This document shows, piece after piece, positions 7,473 through 13,973 of a stretch of DNA of 23,022 nucleotides (the first letter of the stretch is position 1; each line of letters begins with the position of its first letter). Made by a program: the position numbers and the translations under genes. Origin of the DNA: Gammaproteobacteria bacterium (lineage in GTDB: Bacteria > Pseudomonadota > Gammaproteobacteria > Steroidobacterales > Woeseiaceae); the NCBI GenBank assembly GCA_029881015.1, contig JAOUNK010000013.1, positions 1 to 23,022 of the forward strand, read 5' to 3'. The notes beneath the pieces were generated by a model, which did no database searches, was not told where the DNA came from, and was given only the letters and a program-made list of their open reading frames with translations.

Positions 7473-8240
7473 TCAATCGCGCGAGCTTGCCGTCCTGGCG
7501 ATCTTCAGCAAGGGCTCCATCAGGTCCAGCGGCAATGGGAATACGATCGTATTGGTCTTTTCGCTGGAGATCTCCTTCAAGGTCTGCAGGTAGCGAAGCT
7601 GCAATGCGAGGCTTTCCTGGGCGAGCATGTGCGCCGCTTCGGCCAGCGTTTCGGCCGCCTGTTTCTCACCTTCGGCGTTGATGATCTTGGCCCGCCGGGC
7701 TCGCTCGGCCTCAGCCTGCTGCGCGATCGCGCGAATCATGCTTTCGTCCAGGTCGACATGCTTGATTTCGACGTTCGCGACCTTGATGCCCCAGTTGTCC
7801 GTGCGCTGGTCGAGCAGGACCTGGATATCTTCATTGAGCTTGTCGCGCTCAGCGAGCATGTCGTCGAGTTCGTGCTGGCCAAGCACGGAACGCAGCGTCG
7901 TTTGTGAGAGCTGGCTGGTCGCTTCGAAAAAATTGGCGACGCGAATGATCGCCTTTTCAGGGTCGACGACGCGGAAGTAAATAACGGCGTTGACCTTGAC
8001 CGACACGTTGTCCCTGCTGATGACGTCCTGCGTGGGTACGTCGAGGACCATGACGCGCAGGTCGACACGCGTCATCTTTTGCAGCCCGGGAATCAGGATG
8101 ATGAGGCCCGGACCTTTGACTCTCTGGAATCGCCCGAGAAAGAAAACAACGCCTCGCTCATACTCCTGGAGGATCTTGATCATTTGGGACAGGAAAAGGA
8201 CAAGCACCACCCCGAGAACAGCGTAGGAAATGAGAGGCAT
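7473..8240 (-). CDS. Slipin / stomatin-like SPFH-domain protein
   Basis: A 255-residue bacterial stomatin homologue. An N-terminal membrane anchor (about 2-20) is followed by an SPFH/Band 7 domain (from YERGVVFFLGRFQRVKGPG to about residue 190), then an Ala/Glu-rich coiled-coil segment (EAERARRAKIINAEGEKQAA) and a C-terminal LPLDLMEPLLKI motif typical of slipins. Such proteins oligomerise in membrane microdomains; in archaea the partner NfeD protease cleaves the stomatin C-terminus. The ATG at 8240 is preceded by AGGAG at good spacing. It lies 24 bp downstream of nfeD on the same strand, the conserved stomatin/NfeD pair. This cellular role is inferred from homologues. Confidence 0.93.
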   Translation of the reverse strand: MPLISYAVLGVVLVLFLSQMIKILQEYERGVVFFLGRFQRVKGPGLIILIPGLQKMTRVDLRVMVLDVPTQDVISRDNVSVKVNAVIYFRVVDPEKAIIRVANFFEATSQLSQTTLRSVLGQHELDDMLAERDKLNEDIQVLLDQRTDNWGIKVANVEIKHVDLDESMIRAIAQQAEAERARRAKIINAEGEKQAAETLAEAAHMLAQESLALQLRYLQTLKEISSEKTNTIVFPLPLDLMEPLLKIARTASSRD

Positions 8241-8264
8241 AACAGTCTCCTGGTAAATGACAGG

Positions 8265-9644
8265 CTATTGGTGTTTTGGTGATGTCGGTGCCGCTGCCCG
8301 CTCTACGTCGAGGGTGAGCCCGTCGAGCCTGGTGACGACGAGTTCCTCATCCTTGGTGACGGGCTCCTGGCTTCTTGCATGCCAGGCCTCGCCTTCGAGC
8401 CACACCTTGCCGGTAGTGGCGAAGTCTTCCATGGCGGTGGCGGTTGCGCCGACGATGGACTCCCTGCCGGAGACGGCTCCGCGCCGGCGCAGTTTCAGCA
8501 GGAAGCCGATGAGCCAGATCAGCAGGATCGCGAAAACCAGTCCGAGTCCCGTGACGAACACGTAGGAAATCCCGAACCCCGGCACGCCGGTATCGAACAT
8601 GATCACGGAGCCAAAAACGAACGCAACAATGCCTCCGAGTCCGAGGGCGCCGAAACTCGGTGCATAGGCCTCGGCGACCATCAGCGCGACACCGACAAGA
8701 ATCAGGGCGAGGCCGGCATAGTTGACGGGCAGAACCTGCAATGCATAAGCGGCCAGCAAGAGGCAGATGGCGCCGACGACGCCAGGTACGATCGCACCCG
8801 GGTTCCACCCTTCGTACATCAAACCGTAAAGACCGATCAGGCCGAGCAACAGCACGATCTCCGGGTTCGAAATGACGGTAAGCAGACGGATGCGCCAGTT
8901 CGCCTCGAAGGCCTCGATGTCGACGTCGCTCGTCGAGAGGGGGCGAGACTGGCCGTCAATCTCGACATCGAATCCGTCGACCTGGGTGAGCAGTTCGTCG
9001 CGATCCGCTGCGATGAATTCGATGACACCTTGTTCGAGGGCTTCGGTGGCGGTCAGGGTTGCCGCTTCGGTCACCGCGGTCTCGGCCCAGTCGGCATTGC
9101 GCCCGTGCCGTTCAGCCAGGCTTCGAATATACGACACCGCGTCATTCATGACTTTGCGGTCCGCGGCCGATCCGGATTGCTCGCCATCACCATCGCCATC
9201 GCCATCGTCTTCGCTTGGCGGCGCGGCATTCATCAGGGGTACCGGCGTTGCGGCCCCGAGATGTGACGTGGGTGTCATGGCGGCAACATGGCACGAGAGC
9301 AGAATATACGTGCCGGCGCTGTCGGCACGCGCGCCCGCGGGCGTTACGTAGGCGGCAACCGGAACCGATGCCGCCAGTATGCGCTGCACAATCTCGCGCG
9401 TGGGCTTCATTAGCCCGCCCGGCGTGTCGATCTTGATAATGACGAGTTCGGCGCCGACGTCTTCGGCGTGGTCGATGCCGCTGGAGATGTAGTCGGCAGT
9501 TGCAACACCGATGGCGCCGTCGATCTCCAGTTCGATCACGGTCGTCGTGGCCGCAACCGGCAATGCGCTCCAGAACAGGGCCAGGAGCAGCAGCGATGCC
9601 GGCAATCGAAAGTTCCGGCGACGAGAGCGGCCATCCACTTCCAC
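8265..9644 (-). CDS. NfeD family membrane serine protease (long, ClpP-class form)
   Basis: A 459-residue membrane protease. Parts in order: signal or anchor segment (about 13-32), ClpP-like protease domain (about 35-215) with the nucleophile Ser109 in ARADSAGTYI and the likely general base Lys164 in DRKVMNDAVSYIRSLAERHG, a set of hydrophobic helices (about 261-385), and a C-terminal OB-fold NfeD domain (about 393-450, starting GRESIVGATATAMEDF). Archaeal relatives with a Ser/Lys dyad cut the C-terminus of the partner stomatin. Between the two catalytic residues is an acidic insert with (DG) repeats, encoded by a 6-bp tandem repeat. The start is GTG at 9644, which gives a signal-peptide-like N-terminus; the ribosome-binding site is weak, and GTG at 9638 is an alternative. 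Confidence 0.92.
   Translation of the reverse strand: MEVDGRSRRRNFRLPASLLLLALFWSALPVAATTTVIELEIDGAIGVATADYISSGIDHAEDVGAELVIIKIDTPGGLMKPTREIVQRILAASVPVAAYVTPAGARADSAGTYILLSCHVAAMTPTSHLGAATPVPLMNAAPPSEDDGDGDGDGEQSGSAADRKVMNDAVSYIRSLAERHGRNADWAETAVTEAATLTATEALEQGVIEFIAADRDELLTQVDGFDVEIDGQSRPLSTSDVDIEAFEANWRIRLLTVISNPEIVLLLGLIGLYGLMYEGWNPGAIVPGVVGAICLLLAAYALQVLPVNYAGLALILVGVALMVAEAYAPSFGALGLGGIVAFVFGSVIMFDTGVPGFGISYVFVTGLGLVFAILLIWLIGFLLKLRRRGAVSGRESIVGATATAMEDFATTGKVWLEGEAWHARSQEPVTKDEELVVTRLDGLTLDVERAAAPTSPKHQ
9184..9207. repeat. 6-bp tandem repeat (CCATCR)4 inside nfeD
   Basis: Four adjacent 6-bp units (CCATCA followed by three CCATCG) lie within nfeD and encode alternating Asp and Gly in the loop between the catalytic Ser and Lys. 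Because the unit is a multiple of three, gain or loss of copies would lengthen or shorten the loop without a frameshift. Confidence 0.8.
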
Positions 9645-9667
9645 ATAGTGATCATAGCAGCGGGGAG

Positions 9668-9683
9668 CGCAATAGCTATTGCG
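9668..9683. promoter_or_regulatory. Perfect 16-bp palindrome, possible operator between nfeD and the asparaginase-like gene
   Basis: CGCAATAGCTATTGCG is an uninterrupted perfect inverted repeat with 8-bp arms. It sits 24 bp upstream of the nfeD start in the 159-bp gap between divergent genes, where a dimeric repressor could act. No clear promoter was found on either side, and the binding protein is unknown. A hairpin role is less likely, since there is no loop and no T-run. Confidence 0.45.
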
Positions 9684-9803
9684 TGAATAACGGATTGCAT
9701 TGCTGTCTGGCGAGAGGCGGTTGGGCCCACCTGGCTCTTCCCCTTTAACGCCGATTCCCGTACGTTGTGGTCGCTACAGGGATGGCCGGCAAGCGAACGA
9801 AAT

Positions 9804-10295
9804 ATGCGAATTCGATTTATTACGACAGGCGGGACAATCGACAAGATCTACTTCGACTCGTTGAGCCAGTTCGAAGTGGGTGAATCGCAGATGGAGCACA
9901 TCCTGCGCGAGGGCCTGGTGCAGTTCGACTTCGACGTGGTGCCGCTCATGCGCAAGGACAGCCTCGAGATCCAGGATGCCGACCGGAAATTGTTGCGCGA
10001 TTACATCGCGGCGGACGACGCCACGCAGTTCGTCGTGACGCACGGCACGGATACGATGCCCGAAACGGCGGAATACCTGCTCGGTCTGGACGGGAAGACG
10101 ATCGTTTTGACCGGCGCACTCACGCCCGCGCGCTTTCGCACGACCGATGCCATGTTCAATGTCGGCATGGCCGTTGCCGCCGTCCAGACAGCGAAGCCCG
10201 GCGTGTATATCGCGATGAGCGGCCAGGTGTTTGAAGCGGGCGCGGTCCGCAAGAACCGCGCCGAGAATCGCTTCGAAGCTATAGATCGAAATTGA
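9804..10295 (+). CDS. Single-domain asparaginase-like protein
   Basis: The 163-residue product matches only the N-terminal catalytic domain of bacterial L-asparaginases, which are normally near 330 residues. It has the nucleophile motif TTGGTID (Thr11), the second catalytic motif HGTDTMPETAEYL (Thr82-Asp83) and a Lys150 that may match the catalytic Lys, but lacks the C-terminal domain that completes the active site in the classical dimer. Short stand-alone proteins of this kind are annotated as asparaginase domain-containing proteins; their substrate is not established. The ATG at 9804 places TTGGTID at the N-terminus as in the family; a TTG at 9765 was rejected. There is no signal peptide, so it is cytosolic. 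Its last 17 bp overlap the end of the convergent aldehyde dehydrogenase gene. Confidence 0.85.
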   Translation: MRIRFITTGGTIDKIYFDSLSQFEVGESQMEHILREGLVQFDFDVVPLMRKDSLEIQDADRKLLRDYIAADDATQFVVTHGTDTMPETAEYLLGLDGKTIVLTGALTPARFRTTDAMFNVGMAVAAVQTAKPGVYIAMSGQVFEAGAVRKNRAENRFEAIDRN

Positions 10296-11808
10296 TGCCC
10301 TGGGCCAGTGGCAGGTCCTTGCCCCAGTTGATCGTGTTCGTCTGGCGGCGCATGTAAGCCTTCCACGAATCCGAGCCGGCCTCGCGGCCACCGCCGGTTT
10401 CCTTCTCACCACCAAACGCACCGCCGATCTCCGCACCGGACGTGCCGATATTGACGTTGGCGATACCGCAGTCCGAGCCGCCGTGCGACAGGAAGTACTC
10501 GGCGTGCTGCAGATTGTCGGTAAAGATCGAGGACGACAGTCCCTGGACGACGCCGTTCTGCAGGGCGATCGCCTCGTCGAGCGTGTCGAAGGGGATCAGG
10601 TACAGGATCGGGCCGAAGGTCTCGTGCTGGACGATTTCCCAGTCATTCTCGACGACGGCAATTGCCGGCGTGATGAAGTGCCCGGGCCCGTCGATGCGTT
10701 CGCCACCACACAGGATTTCGCCACCCGCTTCGCGAACGGCCTCGCACGCGGCTTCGACGGTTCTTACGGCTGCGTCGTTGATCAGGGGTCCCATCAAGGT
10801 ATCGGGGTCGAGCGGGTCGCCGATGCGAACCTGCCCGTAGGCCTTGACCAGGGCGTTCTTGACCTCGTCGAAGCGCGACCGGTGCGCGATGACACGACGC
10901 GTCGACGTACAACGCTGCCCGGCTGTGCCGACGGCGCCGAACACGATCGACGGAATTGCGAGGTCGAGATTGGCATGTTCGTCAACGATGATGGCATTGT
11001 TGCCGCCCAGTTCGAGCAGGCACTTGCCGAGGCGATTTGCGAGCTTCTCACCCACGCCACGGCCGACCCAGGTCGAGCCGGTGAAAGAAATCAGGTTGAT
11101 CCGCTTGTCTTCGACAAACCGGTTTGCGAGATCATGCGAAGCCGGGTCGCCGTTGATCAGGAAGAACACGGGCGGCAGATCCATGCCCTCGAGCGCTTCG
11201 TTGATGATCTTCTGCACAGCCACCGCGCACAGTGCCGTGCTGTGCGACGGCTTCCAGATGTTGACGTTGCCGCAGACGGCCGCGATGCAGGCGTTCCAGG
11301 CATAGACGGCAACCGGGAAGTTGAAGGCGGAAATAGTGCCGACCAGGCCGAGCGGATGCCACTGTTCGTACATGCGATGCCGCGGTCGTTCCGAGTGCAT
11401 GCTGCGGCCGTACAACATCCGTGACTGGCCGACCGCAAAGTCGGCTATGTCGATCATCTCCTGGACTTCGCCGTCACCTTCCGCTTTGATCTTGCCGTTT
11501 TCCAGCGCGACCAGGCTGCCGAGCGCATCCTTGTGCCTGCGAAGGGCAAGCGCAATGCGGCGCACAGCCTCACCGCGAACCGGGGCCGGGGTATCGCGCC
11601 AAACCGTGAACGATTCCCGCGCCCTGGTAACGACCTCTTCGTACTGGTCCATCGTCGTCGCGCGGACGCTCGCGATAATCTCATCCGTCGCCGGGTTCCT
11701 GGACTCGATCAGGCCTGCCGAATTGTCGGCTACCGATGTGCTGCCGAACCAGGTGCCGTCGTTAACAGCCTCAATGCCGAGCTGTTTCAGAATGTCTTGC
11801 ATGGTCAT
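10279..11808 (-). CDS. amaB: ALDH7-family aldehyde dehydrogenase (antiquitin / L-piperidine-6-carboxylate dehydrogenase type)
   Basis: This 509-residue NAD(P)+-dependent enzyme belongs to the ALDH7 (antiquitin) family, which oxidises alpha-aminoadipic semialdehyde/piperideine-6-carboxylate to alpha-aminoadipate in lysine breakdown. Visible active-site parts are Asn163 (SAFNFPV), Lys186 (WKPSH), Glu266 (LELGGN) and the nucleophile Cys300 (GQRCTSTRR). The C-terminal stretch with EIGGAFGGEKETGGGRE and SWKAYMRRQTNTIN is strongly ALDH7-like. The ATG at 11808 has AGGAG three bases upstream; a second ATG two codons later is also possible. No other lysine-degradation gene (lat, amaA, davBA) is adjacent, so the symbol is a family-based suggestion. 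It is divergent from the DAHP synthase gene and overlaps the asparaginase-like gene tail to tail. Confidence 0.9.
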   Translation of the reverse strand: MTMQDILKQLGIEAVNDGTWFGSTSVADNSAGLIESRNPATDEIIASVRATTMDQYEEVVTRARESFTVWRDTPAPVRGEAVRRIALALRRHKDALGSLVALENGKIKAEGDGEVQEMIDIADFAVGQSRMLYGRSMHSERPRHRMYEQWHPLGLVGTISAFNFPVAVYAWNACIAAVCGNVNIWKPSHSTALCAVAVQKIINEALEGMDLPPVFFLINGDPASHDLANRFVEDKRINLISFTGSTWVGRGVGEKLANRLGKCLLELGGNNAIIVDEHANLDLAIPSIVFGAVGTAGQRCTSTRRVIAHRSRFDEVKNALVKAYGQVRIGDPLDPDTLMGPLINDAAVRTVEAACEAVREAGGEILCGGERIDGPGHFITPAIAVVENDWEIVQHETFGPILYLIPFDTLDEAIALQNGVVQGLSSSIFTDNLQHAEYFLSHGGSDCGIANVNIGTSGAEIGGAFGGEKETGGGREAGSDSWKAYMRRQTNTINWGKDLPLAQGINFDL

Positions 11809-11916
11809 TTTCTCCTGCCCCGTGGGCCGATAAGGCGGGCATTGTGCCTATGTCGTCCAAAGCGGTCTATACCGGCTTGCCGAAGATAGCTAAGTTGTTG
11901 ATTGCGGCAGAAACTT

Positions 11917-11945
11917 TTGAGCCAGCCCAGTTGCCGTGGCATAGT
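11917..11945 (+). promoter_or_regulatory. Candidate sigma-70 promoter for the DAHP synthase gene
   Basis: TTGAGC (11917-11922) and CATAGT (11940-11945) are separated by exactly 17 bp. Each box matches four of six consensus bases. Transcription would start near 11952, leaving about 50 nt of leader before the GTG start. A 10-bp palindrome (TCCCGCGGGA, 11967-11976) lies in that leader and could be an operator. The rest of the 193-bp gap shows nothing I can name. Confidence 0.4.
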
Positions 11946-12001
11946 CCGCGATCACAACCCCGGGATTCCCGCGGGATTGACTGACAGGACAATAGAACAA
12001 C

Positions 12002-13345
12002 GTGAGCAGAACCCGACCGAACAGCGACTGGCATCCGGCCAGCTGGCAACGTTTCCCGGCCTCGCAGCAGGCGTCGTATCCCGACAAGGCCGCGCTGGAT
12101 CGTGCCGTCGCGGACCTGAGCCGCCTGCCACCGATTACGACGTCCTGGGAGGTCGATGCACTCAAGGAGCACATCGCCAAGGCGCAGCGCGGTGAGGCGT
12201 TCGTCCTGCAGGGTGGCGATTGTGCAGAGACGTTCGAGGAGTGCACGTCGGAGAACATCGTCGACAAGCTCAAGATCCTGTTGCAGATGAGTCTCGTCAT
12301 GATCTACGGGCTCAAGAAACCCGTGATCCGGGTCGGGCGCATGGCCGGCCAGTATGCGAAACCGCGCTCGGCCGACACCGAGACGCGCGACGGCCTGTCG
12401 TTGCCGAGTTTCCGTGGCGACCTCGTGAACCGCAGTGGCTTCACGCCGGATGAAAGAGTCCCCGATCCGCAGATGATCCTGCGCGGCTACGAGCGCGCAG
12501 CGCTAACCCTGAATTTCGTGCGTTCGCTGATCGACGGCGGCTTCGCCGACCTCCATCACCCGGAGTACTGGGATCTGAGCTGGGTGGGGCATTCACAGGC
12601 AGCCGAGGAATACCGGGCGATCGTCGCCTCCATTTCGAACTCACTCGACTTCCTGGAGACCGTGTCCGGCCGCCAGTTCCATCGCACGCAGCGCGCTGAT
12701 ATTTACGCGGCGCATGAGGGTCTGCACCTGCACTATGAGCAAGCCCAGACGCGCTTCCTCGAGCGCCGCGGACACTGGTATAACCTGACCACGCATTTCC
12801 CCTGGATCGGCATGCGCACGGCACAGATGGATGGTGCCCATATCGAGTACTTCCGCGGCATTGCGAACCCGATCGGAGTCAAGGTCGGCCAGGGCATGAC
12901 CCGTGAGTGGATCCAGGACCTGGTCCGGACCCTGAATCCGAACGATGAGCCGGGGCGCCTGACGCTGATTCACCGCTACGGCGCGACGGCGATCGAGGAG
13001 CACCTTCCAGACCTTATCTCGGCCGTCCGCGAGGTGGGTTCACCGGTCCTGTGGGTTTGCGACCCCATGCATGGCAACACCGAGAGTACGGCCGACGGCA
13101 CCAAGACGCGCCGCTTTGAGAACATCGTGGCCGAACTCGAGGCCGCCTTCCGCGTGCACGAAAAGATGGGCACCTACCTCGGTGGCGTGCACCTCGAGCT
13201 GACGGGCGAGAACGTCACGGAGTGCACGGGCGGGGCGCGCGGTCTGACGGACGGTGACCTTGCGCGAGCCTACAAGTCCACGGTGGATCCGCGGCTCAAC
13301 TACGAGCAGGCCATGGAAGTCGCCATGCGGATTTCCGGGTTATAG
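12002..13345 (+). CDS. Class II 3-deoxy-D-arabino-heptulosonate 7-phosphate (DAHP) synthase
   Basis: The 447-residue enzyme condenses phosphoenolpyruvate and erythrose 4-phosphate, the first step of the shikimate pathway. It belongs to the plant/Mycobacterium-type class II, not the AroFGH class I of E. coli. Motifs include GGDCAETFEE (about 71-80, with the metal-ligand Cys74), RVGRMAGQYAKPRS (about 110-123), HWYNLTTHFPWIG, CDPMHGNT (metal-ligand His), GGVHLELTGENVTEC (metal-ligand Glu) and STVDPRLNYEQA (metal-ligand Asp). The start is GTG at 12002, with a modest GACAGGAC site about 12 bp upstream; the N-terminal DWHPASWQRFPASQQ is typical. No extra chorismate mutase domain is present. The gene ends 9 bp from the convergent pseudouridine synthase gene. 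Confidence 0.95.
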   Translation: MSRTRPNSDWHPASWQRFPASQQASYPDKAALDRAVADLSRLPPITTSWEVDALKEHIAKAQRGEAFVLQGGDCAETFEECTSENIVDKLKILLQMSLVMIYGLKKPVIRVGRMAGQYAKPRSADTETRDGLSLPSFRGDLVNRSGFTPDERVPDPQMILRGYERAALTLNFVRSLIDGGFADLHHPEYWDLSWVGHSQAAEEYRAIVASISNSLDFLETVSGRQFHRTQRADIYAAHEGLHLHYEQAQTRFLERRGHWYNLTTHFPWIGMRTAQMDGAHIEYFRGIANPIGVKVGQGMTREWIQDLVRTLNPNDEPGRLTLIHRYGATAIEEHLPDLISAVREVGSPVLWVCDPMHGNTESTADGTKTRRFENIVAELEAAFRVHEKMGTYLGGVHLELTGENVTECTGGARGLTDGDLARAYKSTVDPRLNYEQAMEVAMRISGL

Positions 13346-13354
13346 GCCCGCCTG

Positions 13355-13885
13355 TCAGGCGTGCCGCCATTCCCCGGGTCGCAGGCCGCCCAGGGCCCAG
13401 TCTCCCACCGAACAGCGGATCAGTCGCAACGTAGGCAGCCCCACGGCCGCCGTCATGCGCCTTACCTGGCGGTTGCGCCCCTCGGTCAGCACAACCTCGA
13501 TCCATGACGTGGGGATGCTGGCGCGGTAGCGTATCGGCGGATCGCGTTCCCAGAGATTGGCAGGTTCCTCGATGCGACGGGCCGAGACCGCCCTGGCCGG
13601 GCCGTCTTTCAGCCTGACGCCGCTCACGAGCTGACGCAACTGGTCATCGGTCGGGCTGCCTTCCACCTGGGCCCAGTAGGTCTTGCGCGTGCGGGACCTG
13701 GGCTGGCTGATGCGTGCCTGCAACAGACCATCGTCGGTCAGCAACATCAGGCCTTCGCTGTCATAATCGAGGCGCCCCGCCGGGTACACGCCGGGGATGT
13801 TCACGTAGTCGCCGAGGTTTGCGCGGCCGTCCGGGTCCCGGAACTGGCTCAGCACCCTGAAAGGCTTGTTCAGCAGGATCAGCAC
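13355..13885 (-). CDS. rluE: 23S rRNA pseudouridine synthase, RluE-type
   Basis: A 176-residue RsuA/RluB/E/F-family pseudouridine synthase. The catalytic Asp is at about residue 40 in PAGRLDYDSEGLMLLT; KTYWAQVEG and the C-terminal TEGRNRQVRRMTAAVGLPT are standard family motifs. It lacks the N-terminal S4 RNA-binding domain found in RsuA, RluB and RluF, which points to RluE, the enzyme that modifies U2457 of 23S rRNA in E. coli. The start is GTG at 13885, which begins the conserved LILLNKPFRVLSQF segment; no strong ribosome-binding site is seen. It is divergent from icd and convergent with the DAHP synthase gene. Confidence 0.92.
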   Translation of the reverse strand: MLILLNKPFRVLSQFRDPDGRANLGDYVNIPGVYPAGRLDYDSEGLMLLTDDGLLQARISQPRSRTRKTYWAQVEGSPTDDQLRQLVSGVRLKDGPARAVSARRIEEPANLWERDPPIRYRASIPTSWIEVVLTEGRNRQVRRMTAAVGLPTLRLIRCSVGDWALGGLRPGEWRHA

Positions 13886-13914
13886 TTCAGGTCATCCCCG
13901 GCAGTCTGTACAAT
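13886..13914 (+). promoter_or_regulatory. Candidate promoter for icd
   Basis: TACAAT (13909-13914) matches the -10 consensus at five of six bases. A poor -35 (TTCAGG, 13886-13891) lies 17 bp upstream. The predicted leader before the icd ATG is about 53 nt. The region abuts the start codon of the divergent rluE gene, so both genes would have to start from an 88-bp gap. Confidence 0.35.
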
Positions 13915-13973
13915 GCACGCCTTTTGCGGCCACGCCCCATGGCGAGCCTTTCAGGCACCTATTCGAGAAACTC

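Noticed and set aside
7164..7907. 247-codon plus-strand frame across the phoQ/slipin junction
   Set aside because: It overlaps two well-supported genes and shows only low-complexity Arg-rich and antisense sequence.
13348..13362. Short inverted repeat CGCCTG-T-CAGGCG between the DAHP synthase and rluE genes
   Set aside because: The loop would be a single base, it overlaps the end of rluE, and no T-run follows, so it is not a credible terminator.
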